Assembly: GCF_030412785.1 (NCBI RefSeq)
Contig: NZ_CP125296.1
Span: 1,922,001 to 1,986,000 of the forward strand
From: Paraburkholderia sabiae
Lineage (GTDB): Bacteria > Pseudomonadota > Gammaproteobacteria > Burkholderiales > Burkholderiaceae
Direction: 5' to 3'
DNA length: 64,000 nucleotides
Part shown: positions 1 to 8,457 of the stretch, piece after piece
Layout: the number at the start of each line of letters is the position of its first letter
Numbering within the stretch: the first letter of the stretch is position 1
The notes under the pieces: generated by a model
The model's input: the letters and a program-made list of their open reading frames with translations, nothing else
What the model was told of the DNA's origin: nothing
Databases searched by the model: none
Position numbers and translations under genes: made by a program

Positions 1-1
1 T

Positions 2-2416
2 CTCGACGATCTCGACCATCTGATGCGCTGGCTCGACGAAGCATCGAAATCGGGCTTCGCGATCCGGCTGGAGACGGCGCCCGCGCGTGCGCTCGTCGGC
101 AAGGACAACCGCTTCCAGGCGGGCACCAACGACGATTACCACGACTACGTACGGCTTTTCAGCAAGCTGGAGACATGGGCCAACGAGCACCCCGACGCGC
201 CCGCGCCGAACGTGATGGTCAGCTTCCACGGCTGGGACGCCGTGCCGGAATCGGTGCCGGGCTCCGGTCACGCGAGACTGCTTGAAGCCGTGCTCGCGCG
301 CAAAGGGCTCGAATGGGTGCACATGGGGCTGTCGTACGGCACGCACGGCGCCGACTTCATCGCGAATCAGGATCTGACGACGCGGCTCGCGCAGATGATC
401 GTCGACTATCGCAACGCGCCCGACGTGCTCGCGCGGCTGCATGGCGCGGACTCGCTGACGCGCGTGTTCGAGCGCGTCGACCGGCAGACGCTCGCGGACC
501 AGCATCAGTTGCTGTTCGCGGAGATCGAACGGATCGGCGAATCGAAGGGCATGAAACCCGCCGAGATCGACGCGTTGCGGCATCAGCTGTACGAAGGCAA
601 CACCACCGCGTTTCTCGACAGCGCGCGCAAGGCGACGATCGAGTACGCGCGGCCGCAATGGCAAACAGGCGAGAACGCGCCGAAGGGCAAGACGGAACGG
701 CTCGCGCGCGCGTTCGCACAGCGCTGGATGGCCGACACGGGCGACGCATTGACCACGACGCGGCCGACCACGCGCTCCACCGCGATCGAATCCGAACCGG
801 CTGCGTACTGGCGCTCGGTCGTGGCAGACCCGGTGCTGAAGAACGACGGCACCAAGCCGCTCAGTGCGAACCGCAAGGCGTCGGCGCAACTCGCCATCGC
901 GAGCCGCGAGCACGAAGGGAATAATGGCCCTGACGGCGCGCAGCCGCTCAGCGAAGAGGAGACCAACCAGCTGCGCGCGTCTTCCGAACTCAACGCGCTG
1001 CGCGTTCAGCAAGGCAACGTCGACCGCAACAGCGTGGTGAAAACGTCGCTGCTGGTCGGCGGCGCGGGTACGACGACGGGCGTGGCCGCCGCCAGCGCGT
1101 TTCGTCTGCTGCGCCAGTTCAGCGCCGAAGGCACGCTGCACGCGACCAACACGCTCTATACGGGCGTGCGTGTCGGCCGCGTGTTTCAGGCGATGCACCA
1201 GGGCGCCGTCGCGAGTCTGAAGAACGGCGATCCGCGCGTGTTCGACCAGATGGTCGACCGGCTCGCGAACGGTCTGAAGAGCCAGTTGAAGGCGAACCGT
1301 TTCGACGTGGACGTGCGCACGGAACAACTCGAACTGCTCGCCAGCGAAGGCAAAGCGAAGGCGGGCCAGTTGCGCGCGCTCAACGAGGCAGGCCTGATTT
1401 CATTCGACGACGCCGTCACGCACACGAAAGGCATCGCCGCCGACATGCTCGCGCAGATGCAAGGCGTAGTCGGCGGATCGTCGCTGAAGATGCTGCACCA
1501 TGGCAACCCGCGTCACTGGGTCGGACTGATGGGACGCGGGCTTGGCATCGCGGGCTATACGGGGACGATCACGCTCAACATGGCGTCGATGATCGATCAT
1601 CCGACGCTCGCGACCGCGCTGTCCACAGCGGGCGCGACGATGGGCGGCACTTACACGACGCTCGTGTTCCTCGGCAGCATCCGGCATCTGAACGCCGAAA
1701 ACCGCAGCCGCTTCGCGCGTTTTGCGAGCGCATCGGGCGACTATCTGGCGTCGTCGGGAAGTTTGATCGGCGGCGTGACGAAGATACTGGCGGGCGATCC
1801 TGTGGCGGGCTCGCTGTCGGCGGCGTCGGGGTTCCTGCTCGGCAGCGCACGGCTGCATACGCAGTTCCCGAATTCGTCCCCCTTCATGGAGAAGCTGCCG
1901 ACGCTCATCGCACTGCTGCCCGTCGGGCTGTTCGTCGTGACGACGGCGCAAGGTCTGTTCTTCAGCGGCAGTTCGGGGAACGACAAGACCGATCCGAACA
2001 ACACGCCCAACAAGAACAACCTGAACAGTCCGCAACCGTCGATCACGGCTTCGGCGACGCCATCGGCTTCACAACCGGCTTCACAACCGGCTTCACAACC
2101 GGCTTCACAACCGTCTTCGCAGCCTTCTTCGCCGGCACCTGCGCCGTCAGCGTCGCAACCTTCGTCACAACCCACGACAAAACCATCGACCCCGCCGCCG
2201 ACCGTCAAGACAGCCAACGGCGACTCGCTCTGGTCGATCGCCGACGATCACAGCCGCACGCTGCTCGACGCCGCGCATGTGCCCGACGCCGATCGTCAGC
2301 ACATGTCGCACGATCATCTCGTGCAGCTTGCGTTCGACGAAATCCTGCAACTGAATCCGCAGTACACGAAGCATCCGGGTTCGATCGATCCCGGCGACAC
2401 AATCGTGATCGGGTGA
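2..2416 (+). CDS. Chimeric T3SS-linked protein with C-terminal LysM-like domain (5' partial)
   Basis: The frame is already open at the window edge, so the N-terminus is missing; the first internal ATG is at 23. Numbering from that Met, residues about 15-215 look like the C-terminal half of an amidohydrolase/TIM-barrel protein (GADSLTR, then EIDALRHQLYEGN, echoing the usual 'GTD...GNA' ending); this is tentative. Residues about 335-365 and 495-660 hold several hydrophobic segments. A Pro/Ser/Gln linker with PASQ repeats follows. Residues about 730-797 form a LysM-like module (NGDSLWSIADD...LQLNPQ...DPGDTIVIG) that would bind peptidoglycan. The stop codon directly abuts the stop of convergent sctU (TGATCA). 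The position suggests an effector, translocator or cell-wall-acting accessory protein of the T3SS. I do not recognise the family. Confidence 0.75.
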   Translation, partial: LDDLDHLMRWLDEASKSGFAIRLETAPARALVGKDNRFQAGTNDDYHDYVRLFSKLETWANEHPDAPAPNVMVSFHGWDAVPESVPGSGHARLLEAVLARKGLEWVHMGLSYGTHGADFIANQDLTTRLAQMIVDYRNAPDVLARLHGADSLTRVFERVDRQTLADQHQLLFAEIERIGESKGMKPAEIDALRHQLYEGNTTAFLDSARKATIEYARPQWQTGENAPKGKTERLARAFAQRWMADTGDALTTTRPTTRSTAIESEPAAYWRSVVADPVLKNDGTKPLSANRKASAQLAIASREHEGNNGPDGAQPLSEEETNQLRASSELNALRVQQGNVDRNSVVKTSLLVGGAGTTTGVAAASAFRLLRQFSAEGTLHATNTLYTGVRVGRVFQAMHQGAVASLKNGDPRVFDQMVDRLANGLKSQLKANRFDVDVRTEQLELLASEGKAKAGQLRALNEAGLISFDDAVTHTKGIAADMLAQMQGVVGGSSLKMLHHGNPRHWVGLMGRGLGIAGYTGTITLNMASMIDHPTLATALSTAGATMGGTYTTLVFLGSIRHLNAENRSRFARFASASGDYLASSGSLIGGVTKILAGDPVAGSLSAASGFLLGSARLHTQFPNSSPFMEKLPTLIALLPVGLFVVTTAQGLFFSGSSGNDKTDPNNTPNKNNLNSPQPSITASATPSASQPASQPASQPASQPSSQPSSPAPAPSASQPSSQPTTKPSTPPPTVKTANGDSLWSIADDHSRTLLDAAHVPDADRQHMSHDHLVQLAFDEILQLNPQYTKHPGSIDPGDTIVIG
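2065..2112 (+). repeat. Four perfect 12-bp tandem repeats inside the coding sequence
   Basis: The unit GGCTTCACAACC occurs four times head to tail and encodes the repeated Pro-Ala-Ser-Gln of the linker. Degenerate copies follow in the same Ser/Pro/Gln-rich stretch. An in-frame 12-bp unit can change copy number without a frameshift, so the linker length may vary among strains. Confidence 0.9.
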
Positions 2417-3448
2417 TCAGCCGGCGCCCTTCGCCCACTTCAGCAGCCGCGCCACTTCCTCGAAGTGATGCTGCCCGATCGTGCCGCTCTCGGGCGTCGC
2501 TTCGTACAGCGATTCGGCGAGACCCGTATTGGCGAGCGTCGGCCGCAAGCTCGCCTGCGCGAGCTTAACGATACGCTCGGCGACTTCGCCTTCGCCACGC
2601 GCGAGCACCCACGGCAGCGTGCCGGGACCGCCATAAAACAGCGCGACAGCCACGCGCGGCGAATACACGACAGCCGATGCATAGCCGATCCGGTCGTTCA
2701 GCGACGCCATGCGCATTTCCAGTGCGATCTGCTTGCGCCGCCCCTGAATATGCGGATCGCCTTCCGTCTCCTTGTGCTCGCGCCGCACTTCCTCGACCGA
2801 CATCTTCATCTTCTGATTGAACTCGTGCCGCTGATGCACGATATCGATCAGCGCCATCACGATGAACACGAGCGCGGCCCAGCCGAACAGCAACAGCAGC
2901 AGATGCGCGATCAGCGCGAGAATCGACAGCGGCCGCGTGAAGCCCGCCTGCACGGCGGGATCGAGCGACGTGCGGATCAGCCAGCCGAGTGTTGCGACGA
3001 GCAGGGTCGTCTTCACCAGCATCTTCACGAGATTGATGAGGTTACGCAGCGACCAGAGGTTCTTCAGCCCTTCGGCGGGATTGATGCGCGACAGCGACGG
3101 CGCGAGCCGGCTCCACGCCATGATGCCGCCCACCTGCACGAAGCCCGCAAGCAAGCCTGCCGCGAGACCGATGCCGACGAAACCGAGAGTCGGCAGCAGC
3201 AATGTGTGCGATGCCTCGCCGACCAGCGATGCGATACGCGCACCGGGATCGGCTGCACCGACGGCATCGAACACGAGACGAAACAGCCCTTGCACGCGCG
3301 CGTAAATCTGCGCGAGGCCGCTCGCGAGCGCGATGCACACGCCGACGAACATCGCCGTCGAAATGGTCTCCGCGCTCTTCGCGACCTCGCCTTTCTCGCG
3401 CGCTTCGCGCAGGCGTTTCGCGGTGGGCTGCTGACTCTTTTCCGCCAT
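2417..3448 (-). CDS. sctU: T3SS export gate switch protein SctU (YscU/HrcU/FlhB family)
   Basis: This 343-aa inner-membrane protein is the substrate-specificity switch of the export apparatus. The N-terminus EKSQQPTAKRLREAREKGEV is typical of FlhB/SctU. Four hydrophobic segments lie near residues 32-50, 84-104, 145-158 and 175-202, followed by a cytoplasmic domain with the usual EVRREHKETEGDP linker. Where FlhB/SctU proteins carry the self-cleaving Asn-Pro-Thr-His, this one reads Tyr-Ser-Pro-Arg at residues 262-265 (nt 2654-2665), so Asn, Thr and His are all absent. The rest of the domain, including the downstream VAVALFYGG strand, is intact and the frame is unbroken. It is the last gene of the operon, starting 13 bp after sctT. 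Autocleavage is predicted not to occur by the usual mechanism. Confidence 0.93.
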   Translation of the reverse strand: MAEKSQQPTAKRLREAREKGEVAKSAETISTAMFVGVCIALASGLAQIYARVQGLFRLVFDAVGAADPGARIASLVGEASHTLLLPTLGFVGIGLAAGLLAGFVQVGGIMAWSRLAPSLSRINPAEGLKNLWSLRNLINLVKMLVKTTLLVATLGWLIRTSLDPAVQAGFTRPLSILALIAHLLLLLFGWAALVFIVMALIDIVHQRHEFNQKMKMSVEEVRREHKETEGDPHIQGRRKQIALEMRMASLNDRIGYASAVVYSPRVAVALFYGGPGTLPWVLARGEGEVAERIVKLAQASLRPTLANTGLAESLYEATPESGTIGQHHFEEVARLLKWAKGAG

Positions 3449-3461
3449 GCGCGCGCGACGC

Positions 3462-4265
3462 TCAGTGCGTGCCCTGCAACAGCGAGCGCAGCAGCGCCAC
3501 CATGCCGCCGTCGGGATTCAGCATGTCGTGCAGCGACGCGTACACGACGGGCAGGAACAGCACCATCATCAGCATCGCGAGCGCGCTCTTGACCGGCTGC
3601 GAGAACGTGAACACGTTGAGCTGCGGCACCGCGCGCCCGACGAGTCCGATGCCCGCCTCGACGAGCACCAGCACGATCACGACGGGCGCGGCGAGCTTCA
3701 CCATCCAGACGAACACGGCGTCCGTCTGCTGCACGATGAAAGTCGACAGCACTTGCGAGAGATTCGGCAGCAGCGCGCCGATCGGCCACCACGCGTACGA
3801 CTGCGCGAACACCTGCACGAGCATCTGCAAACCGCCCGCCGTGACGAACAGCGCAATCGCGACGAAGTTGAGAAAGCCCGACGTGGGGCCGCCTTCGTGT
3901 CCGCCCATCGGATCGAAGAACGACGCGTTGCCGCTGCCCGTCTGAAAGTCGATCAGATAGCCGACGCCCTGGATCGCGAACAGCACCGCGCTCATCGCGC
4001 CCGCGAGCAGCACGCCGACGAGCGCTTCCTTCGCGGCGATCAGACACCAGACGAGAAACGGCAGATCGACGATCTGCGCGGGGTCGATCACGGGCGCGAC
4101 GAACGCGGCGATCACGACGGCGATGCCGTTGCGCACGAGGCCCGTGACGATCTCCTCGTTGAACACGGGCACGATCAGCATCACAGGCAGAAGACGCGGC
4201 ATCACATACAGCAACGGCTTCGCGCTGCCCGCGATATCGGAGAACTGCTGCGCCTGATCTAGCAT
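3462..4265 (-). CDS. sctT: T3SS export apparatus membrane protein SctT (HrcT/YscT/FliR family)
   Basis: This 267-aa polytopic protein belongs to the SctR/S/T core complex that forms the entry to the secretion channel. It has the family's MPRLLPVMLIVPVFNEE opening and about six hydrophobic stretches. The segment GGHEGGPTSGFLNFVAIALFVTAGG matches the conserved centre of SctT. Its ATG overlaps the sctO stop by 7 bp, which indicates translational coupling. No defect is seen. Confidence 0.93.
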   Translation of the reverse strand: MLDQAQQFSDIAGSAKPLLYVMPRLLPVMLIVPVFNEEIVTGLVRNGIAVVIAAFVAPVIDPAQIVDLPFLVWCLIAAKEALVGVLLAGAMSAVLFAIQGVGYLIDFQTGSGNASFFDPMGGHEGGPTSGFLNFVAIALFVTAGGLQMLVQVFAQSYAWWPIGALLPNLSQVLSTFIVQQTDAVFVWMVKLAAPVVIVLVLVEAGIGLVGRAVPQLNVFTFSQPVKSALAMLMMVLFLPVVYASLHDMLNPDGGMVALLRSLLQGTH

Positions 4266-4852
4266 CGCGGGTCGCGGGTGAAGGGAAGCGGTTCGTGGGC
4301 GGCGTCGCTGTCGGGCGTGGACGCGTCCGTTGCCTGTGGGTTTGACATGCCGAAGCGACGCACCGCGAAGCTGTCGGCGAGATCGTCGGCGGCGCGTTCG
4401 ATGCGCGCGGCGCGCGACTTCAGCGCGCGCTCGCCCGCTTTCTCCAGCTTGTCTTCGGCGGCTTTCGCGCTACGCGCCGCGCGCTGCAATTGCGCGAGTT
4501 CCGCTTCGTGGTTGTCGTGCGTGACGCTTGCCTGCATCACGGAATGCGTTGCCTTGCCGATTCGCATTGTGGCCGTGCGCGCATCGGCGGCGGCTTCCTG
4601 ATAGACGCGCGCGGACGCAGCCACTTCAGAGCCCGCGCCGCCTTCTCCATTCGCAAGCCGTTGCTGGATCGCCGCCTTCGCCGCGATCTGCGCATCGAGA
4701 CGCTGCTGTGCGTCATCGAGCACGCGACGGCTTTGCGCCGCGATGCCCTGCTGCCGCGCCGCCGCGACGCGCGCAAGCTGCGAGCGCATTTCGCGCACAC
4801 GCTTCAGTCGCGCGAGCGTGGCGAGCACGGCGGCATCGTCGGCGTCAGACAT
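4259..4852 (-). CDS. sctO: T3SS stalk protein SctO-like (YscO/FliJ family)
   Basis: This 197-aa, strongly charged, Ala/Arg/Glu-rich protein is probably helical coiled coil over residues 10-160 (for example LKRVREMRSQLARVAAARQQ), the build of SctO/FliJ stalk proteins that sit in the ATPase ring. Sequence conservation in this family is poor. The call rests on size, coiled-coil composition and the diagnostic slot right after sctN. The open frame extends 30 codons further upstream, but the ATG at 4852 overlaps the sctN stop by 8 bp, as elsewhere in this operon, and is preferred. Confidence 0.78.
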   Translation of the reverse strand: MSDADDAAVLATLARLKRVREMRSQLARVAAARQQGIAAQSRRVLDDAQQRLDAQIAAKAAIQQRLANGEGGAGSEVAASARVYQEAAADARTATMRIGKATHSVMQASVTHDNHEAELAQLQRAARSAKAAEDKLEKAGERALKSRAARIERAADDLADSFAVRRFGMSNPQATDASTPDSDAAHEPLPFTRDPRC

Positions 4853-6215
4853 GGGCGTCCGCCAGTTGCGCAAGACGCGCGAGCGTCGGTTCATACGGCG
4901 CGTTGTCGGTGGACGATTGCGCGCAGAACGCCGCGAGCGCATCGCGGGCGCGCAACGCGAGATCGCCGAGCCGATCGCTGCCTTCGCGATACTCGCCGAT
5001 CTGCACCAGCAACTCGATCTCCTGATACTTCGCCAGCAGTTCGCGCGCGCGTCCCGCCGCGCGCTGATGCGCGGCGTCCGTCACGAGCGGCATCACGCGC
5101 GACAGGCTGGCGAGCACGTCGATCGCGGGATAGCGGTTCGCCAGCGCGATCTTGCGCGACAGCACGATATGGCCGTCGAGAATCGAGCGCACTTCCTCCG
5201 CGATCGGGTCCGATTCCTCATCGCCTTCGACCAGGACCGTATAGAGCGCCGTAATCGAGCCGCGCTCGCCCTGCCCCGCGCGTTCGAGCAGACGCGGCAG
5301 CACCGCGAACGTCGACGGCGGAAAGCTGCGGCGCGTGGGCGGCTCACCGCTCGCGAGACCGACTTCACGCTGCGCGCGGGCGAAGCGCGTCAGCGAATCG
5401 ACCAGCAGCAGCACGCGCTGCCCGGCGTCGCGGAAATGCTCGGCAATCGCAGTCGCGACGAGCGCGGACTTGACGCGCTCCATCGCGGGACGGTCGGATG
5501 TCGAGACGACGAGAATCGAGCGCGCGCGCACTTCCGGCGACAGCGAATGTTCGATGAACTCGCGGACTTCGCGGCCGCGTTCGCCGACCAGCGCGATCAC
5601 GTTGACGTCGGCCTGCGCGCCGCGCGCGATCATCCCGAGCAAGGTGCTCTTGCCGACGCCCGAAGGCGCGAAGATGCCGACGCGCTGTCCTTCGCCGAGC
5701 GTCATCAGTCCGTCGATCACGCGCACGCCCGTCACGAACGGCGTGTCGATCATGCGTCGTGCCAGCGGATTCGGCGGCGGCTGTTGCGTCGAGACCCACG
5801 CGCCGCCCGTCACAGGACCACGGCCGTCGAGCGGCGCGCCGAGGCCGTCGAGCACACGCCCGAACAGCGACGACCCGACCGCGAACATATGAGCGCGTCC
5901 GGACGGCACGACCGTCGTTTCCGGCGACAGCCCTTCGACATCGCCGAGCGGCGTGAGCAAGGTCGTCTGCCGCGAGAAGCCGACCACTTCTGCGAGCCGA
6001 ACGGGTTGATCGGGCGTATGCAGTTCGCAGATTTCGCCGAGCCGCGCGCGGATGCCCGTCGCGTTGAGAATCTGCCCGACCGCGTGATTCACGCGCCCTT
6101 GCACCGACACGGGCGAAAAGAACGCGAGCCCCGCATCAAGATCGCCGACGAGACGGCCGCCGTCGAGCGGCAACGCGTCGTCGTCGATTTCCGTTTCGCG
6201 TGACGGCGTGTTCAT
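4845..6215 (-). CDS. sctN: T3SS hexameric ATPase SctN
   Basis: This 456-aa F1/V1-type ATPase unfolds and releases effector-chaperone complexes at the base of the injectisome. The Walker A motif is at about 180-191 (GIFAPSGVGKST; many homologues have AGSGVGKS), the Walker B motif LLLVDS is at 269-274, and VGERGREVREF and ERAGQGERGSITALYTVLVEGDE are the family blocks. Its ATG overlaps the sctL stop as ATGA. Length and motifs are complete, so it should be active. Confidence 0.96.
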   Translation of the reverse strand: MNTPSRETEIDDDALPLDGGRLVGDLDAGLAFFSPVSVQGRVNHAVGQILNATGIRARLGEICELHTPDQPVRLAEVVGFSRQTTLLTPLGDVEGLSPETTVVPSGRAHMFAVGSSLFGRVLDGLGAPLDGRGPVTGGAWVSTQQPPPNPLARRMIDTPFVTGVRVIDGLMTLGEGQRVGIFAPSGVGKSTLLGMIARGAQADVNVIALVGERGREVREFIEHSLSPEVRARSILVVSTSDRPAMERVKSALVATAIAEHFRDAGQRVLLLVDSLTRFARAQREVGLASGEPPTRRSFPPSTFAVLPRLLERAGQGERGSITALYTVLVEGDEESDPIAEEVRSILDGHIVLSRKIALANRYPAIDVLASLSRVMPLVTDAAHQRAAGRARELLAKYQEIELLVQIGEYREGSDRLGDLALRARDALAAFCAQSSTDNAPYEPTLARLAQLADAHV

Positions 6216-6847
6216 CGCGTGGCTCCTGTGGCTCCCTTCAACGGCTCGCGGCGAATCGCCTGGCGCAGCGCGTCGATCTGCAAGTCGAGGCTCGCATCGA
6301 TACGTCCCGACGGCGTTTCGACCGTGCAGGCCTGCGCTGCGATCTGCGCATCTTCGACGACGCGAATGCGCGAACGGACCTGCTGCATCGCCGCGCCCGC
6401 GAGCGCCGCGTCCATCTCGTCGCGACGCCCCGGCGCGACATGCACGATCAGAAAGGGCTCATCTCTCACGAGCGGCAGGATGCGCGCGAGCGCCGCTTCA
6501 TAGAGCCGCTGCGTATTCGTTTCACCGACGATCGCGCGCACCGCTTTCACGACGATCTCGGCCATCGCGTCCTTCATCGATTCCATCGTCTTCGCCGCCG
6601 CGAGCGCCTGGCTGTACGCCTGCGCGGCGTGCTCCTGCTGCGCGCGTCGCAAGCCTTCTTCGTAGCCCGCTTCGCGGCGCGCGTCAAACTCGCGCTGCGC
6701 CGCCTCGACGATGCGCTGCGCTTCCTCGCGCGCCGTCGCGATCACCGCCGATGCATCGAGCAGCGCCGCGTATTCGCGCTCCTTGAGCACCTTGCGCTCC
6801 GAGAGCAATTGCAGGTTGTCGCTCGTGATCAGAAAAGCCAGTCCCAT
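6212..6847 (-). CDS. sctL: T3SS stator protein SctL (HrpE/YscL/FliH family)
   Basis: This 211-aa cytosolic protein normally inhibits and tethers the ATPase SctN and links it to the SctQ pods. The central region, residues 15-95 (SERKVLKEREYAALLDASA... and EEAQRIVEAAQREFDARREAGYEEG), is charged coiled coil typical of FliH/SctL. The C-terminal half carries the globular ATPase-binding region ending in IDASLDLQIDALRQAI. A longer open frame exists upstream, but this ATG is the one that overlaps the end of sctK (19 bp). No sctQ partner gene is in the window. Confidence 0.88.
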   Translation of the reverse strand: MGLAFLITSDNLQLLSERKVLKEREYAALLDASAVIATAREEAQRIVEAAQREFDARREAGYEEGLRRAQQEHAAQAYSQALAAAKTMESMKDAMAEIVVKAVRAIVGETNTQRLYEAALARILPLVRDEPFLIVHVAPGRRDEMDAALAGAAMQQVRSRIRVVEDAQIAAQACTVETPSGRIDASLDLQIDALRQAIRREPLKGATGATR

Positions 6848-7536
6848 GCCGCGAACCTCTCGGGGATCAGATACAGAAACAGCAGCTCGCCGAACTGGTC
6901 GCGCTGCGCGTGGTTGAGCAGATACGGCGCTTCGCTGTCGATCGCGAGATTGAACTTGAGCATCGCGCGCCGCTCGACGGCCTCGCCCGCCGCGCCAATG
7001 AAATCCGCCAGCAGTCGACCGCCGCGTGCGCGGATCACGGCGGGCAGCGCGGCGGGATCGTCGCGCCACGGTTCGAGCGTTTCGCCGAGCGCGCCGAACT
7101 CGGGCGCGCGTTCGAGCGCCAGTTCGAGCGCATCGGCGCCCAGCTTGCCGACCACTTCCGCGCGCACGCGCCGCTGCTGCAACGCGTCGCGCAGCCACGC
7201 GCGATGCAGCAGCAGACCCGCATACGACGCCAGCTGTTCGAGCGCCGCGCCCGGCAGCAACGCGAGCCGCGCGAGCGGCGTCGACGCTGCGAAATCGGCT
7301 TGAGCCGTCTGCGCCACGCCGTACGCCTCCAGCAGATGACGCGCGATCAGCCGCCGTCCCGCTTCGCCGAAGCGCGAGAAATGCTGATACGCGGGCGGCC
7401 AGTCGGCAGGCACGCGCGTCACGTGCAGATAGGTGTCGGGCCGCAACACGAACTCGCACACCATCCGGTAGAACGCGACATGCTGCGGCGGCGCGGGCGG
7501 CGCGAGCGCATGCGTCCAGGGCAGGTTCGGCGTCAT
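6829..7536 (-). CDS. sctK: T3SS sorting-platform protein SctK (YscK/HrpD-like)
   Basis: This 235-aa soluble protein matches SctK by size, by position between sctJ and sctL, and by the pattern FYRMVCEFVLRPDTYLHVTRVPADWP near the N-terminus, with a Leu/Ala-rich middle. SctK connects SctD to the SctQ pods of the sorting platform. The ATG at 7536 starts 30 bp after the sctJ stop. The family is poorly conserved, so confidence is lower than for the ATPase. Confidence 0.78.
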   Translation of the reverse strand: MTPNLPWTHALAPPAPPQHVAFYRMVCEFVLRPDTYLHVTRVPADWPPAYQHFSRFGEAGRRLIARHLLEAYGVAQTAQADFAASTPLARLALLPGAALEQLASYAGLLLHRAWLRDALQQRRVRAEVVGKLGADALELALERAPEFGALGETLEPWRDDPAALPAVIRARGGRLLADFIGAAGEAVERRAMLKFNLAIDSEAPYLLNHAQRDQFGELLFLYLIPERFAAWDWLF

Positions 7537-7566
7537 ACGCGCTCGTCAAGGCCGCTTGCCGCTGCG

Positions 7567-8454
7567 CTACACACTGTCGCGCGCACTTTCGGCCACGCGC
7601 GCGCCGCGCGCATGCACCGCGCCTTCGCTGCGTGCACCACCGCCCAGCAGACCCGCGAGCCGTCTGCCGAACATGCCGCGCCGCGCAGCCGACAACGCGA
7701 TCACCGCGAGCGTCAGCAGAATCAGCGCACCGACCAGCCAGCCGAGCGGCGAGCGCAGCCGCACGATATCGGTCAGTGCATTGCCGATGCCGTTGACGGG
7801 CGTGGACTTCGCTGCCGCCGGTTGCAGAAACAGCGACACGTTGTCGTACTGCAAGCCCTCGATGCTGTGCGCGACGAGATCCTTCACCATCGGCGCCATC
7901 GCGCGCAGATCGACGCCCGGCTTATAGCGGATATACACGGCCGCCGACGAAGGCTTGATCTTGTCCGCGAGCGGATCGTTCTCGGGAATCACGACCTGCA
8001 CGCGCGCGACCACCACGCCCTCGATATCCTGCAACGTATGCGTCAGATCCTGCGACACACCGTACAGATAGCGCATGCGTTCCTCGGCGGGCGTCGACAC
8101 CAGCCCCTGCTTCTGGAACAGTTCGCCGACGCTCGCGAAATGCGGCTTCGGCAGACCGTTTGCGTGCAGCACGGTCAGCGCGGGCTGCATGTCGTCGTCG
8201 GCGACTTCGACGAGCCACGCCTGGCGGTCGGACGCATCGCGCGCATCGTTGTCTTTCGACGCAGCGATGCCCGCGTCGCCGAGCACGGCGACCATCTGGT
8301 TCGCTTCCGCTTCCGTGAGGCCCGAATACACTTCCTTCTGGCAACCGGCGAGCAGCAGCACCAGCGCGCCGACGCTCGCCGCGCGCGCGATGGTTTTCAG
8401 GCGCGGCCTCGCGTCAGACATCGGCGCGCCCGGGCCGTTGAGTGAAGCTGTCAT
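7567..8454 (-). CDS. sctJ: T3SS inner-membrane ring lipoprotein SctJ (HrcJ/YscJ)
   Basis: This 295-aa lipoprotein has a lipobox LLAGC with Cys37. After it come QKEVYSGLTEAEANQMVAVL and the two small periplasmic ring-building domains (residues about 40-200, including VVVARVQVVIPENDP). A C-terminal membrane span lies at about 233-255, followed by a basic tail. It forms the inner MS-like ring with SctD. The ATG at 8454 has AGGA 7 nt upstream and begins 3 bp after the sctI stop; a later Met12 (8421) is possible and would leave a shorter signal. Confidence 0.95.
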   Translation of the reverse strand: MTASLNGPGAPMSDARPRLKTIARAASVGALVLLLAGCQKEVYSGLTEAEANQMVAVLGDAGIAASKDNDARDASDRQAWLVEVADDDMQPALTVLHANGLPKPHFASVGELFQKQGLVSTPAEERMRYLYGVSQDLTHTLQDIEGVVVARVQVVIPENDPLADKIKPSSAAVYIRYKPGVDLRAMAPMVKDLVAHSIEGLQYDNVSLFLQPAAAKSTPVNGIGNALTDIVRLRSPLGWLVGALILLTLAVIALSAARRGMFGRRLAGLLGGGARSEGAVHARGARVAESARDSV

Positions 8455-8457
8455 CCG

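Noticed and set aside
313..924. 203-aa Arg-rich open frame inside the first gene
   Set aside because: It is an alternative reading frame of GC-rich coding DNA with Arg/Ala-rich nonsense composition and no ribosome-binding site.
2465..3592. 375-aa plus-strand open frame opposite sctU/sctT
   Set aside because: Its composition is Arg/His/Gln-rich, typical of antisense frames of GC-rich genes, and it lies fully over confident sct genes.
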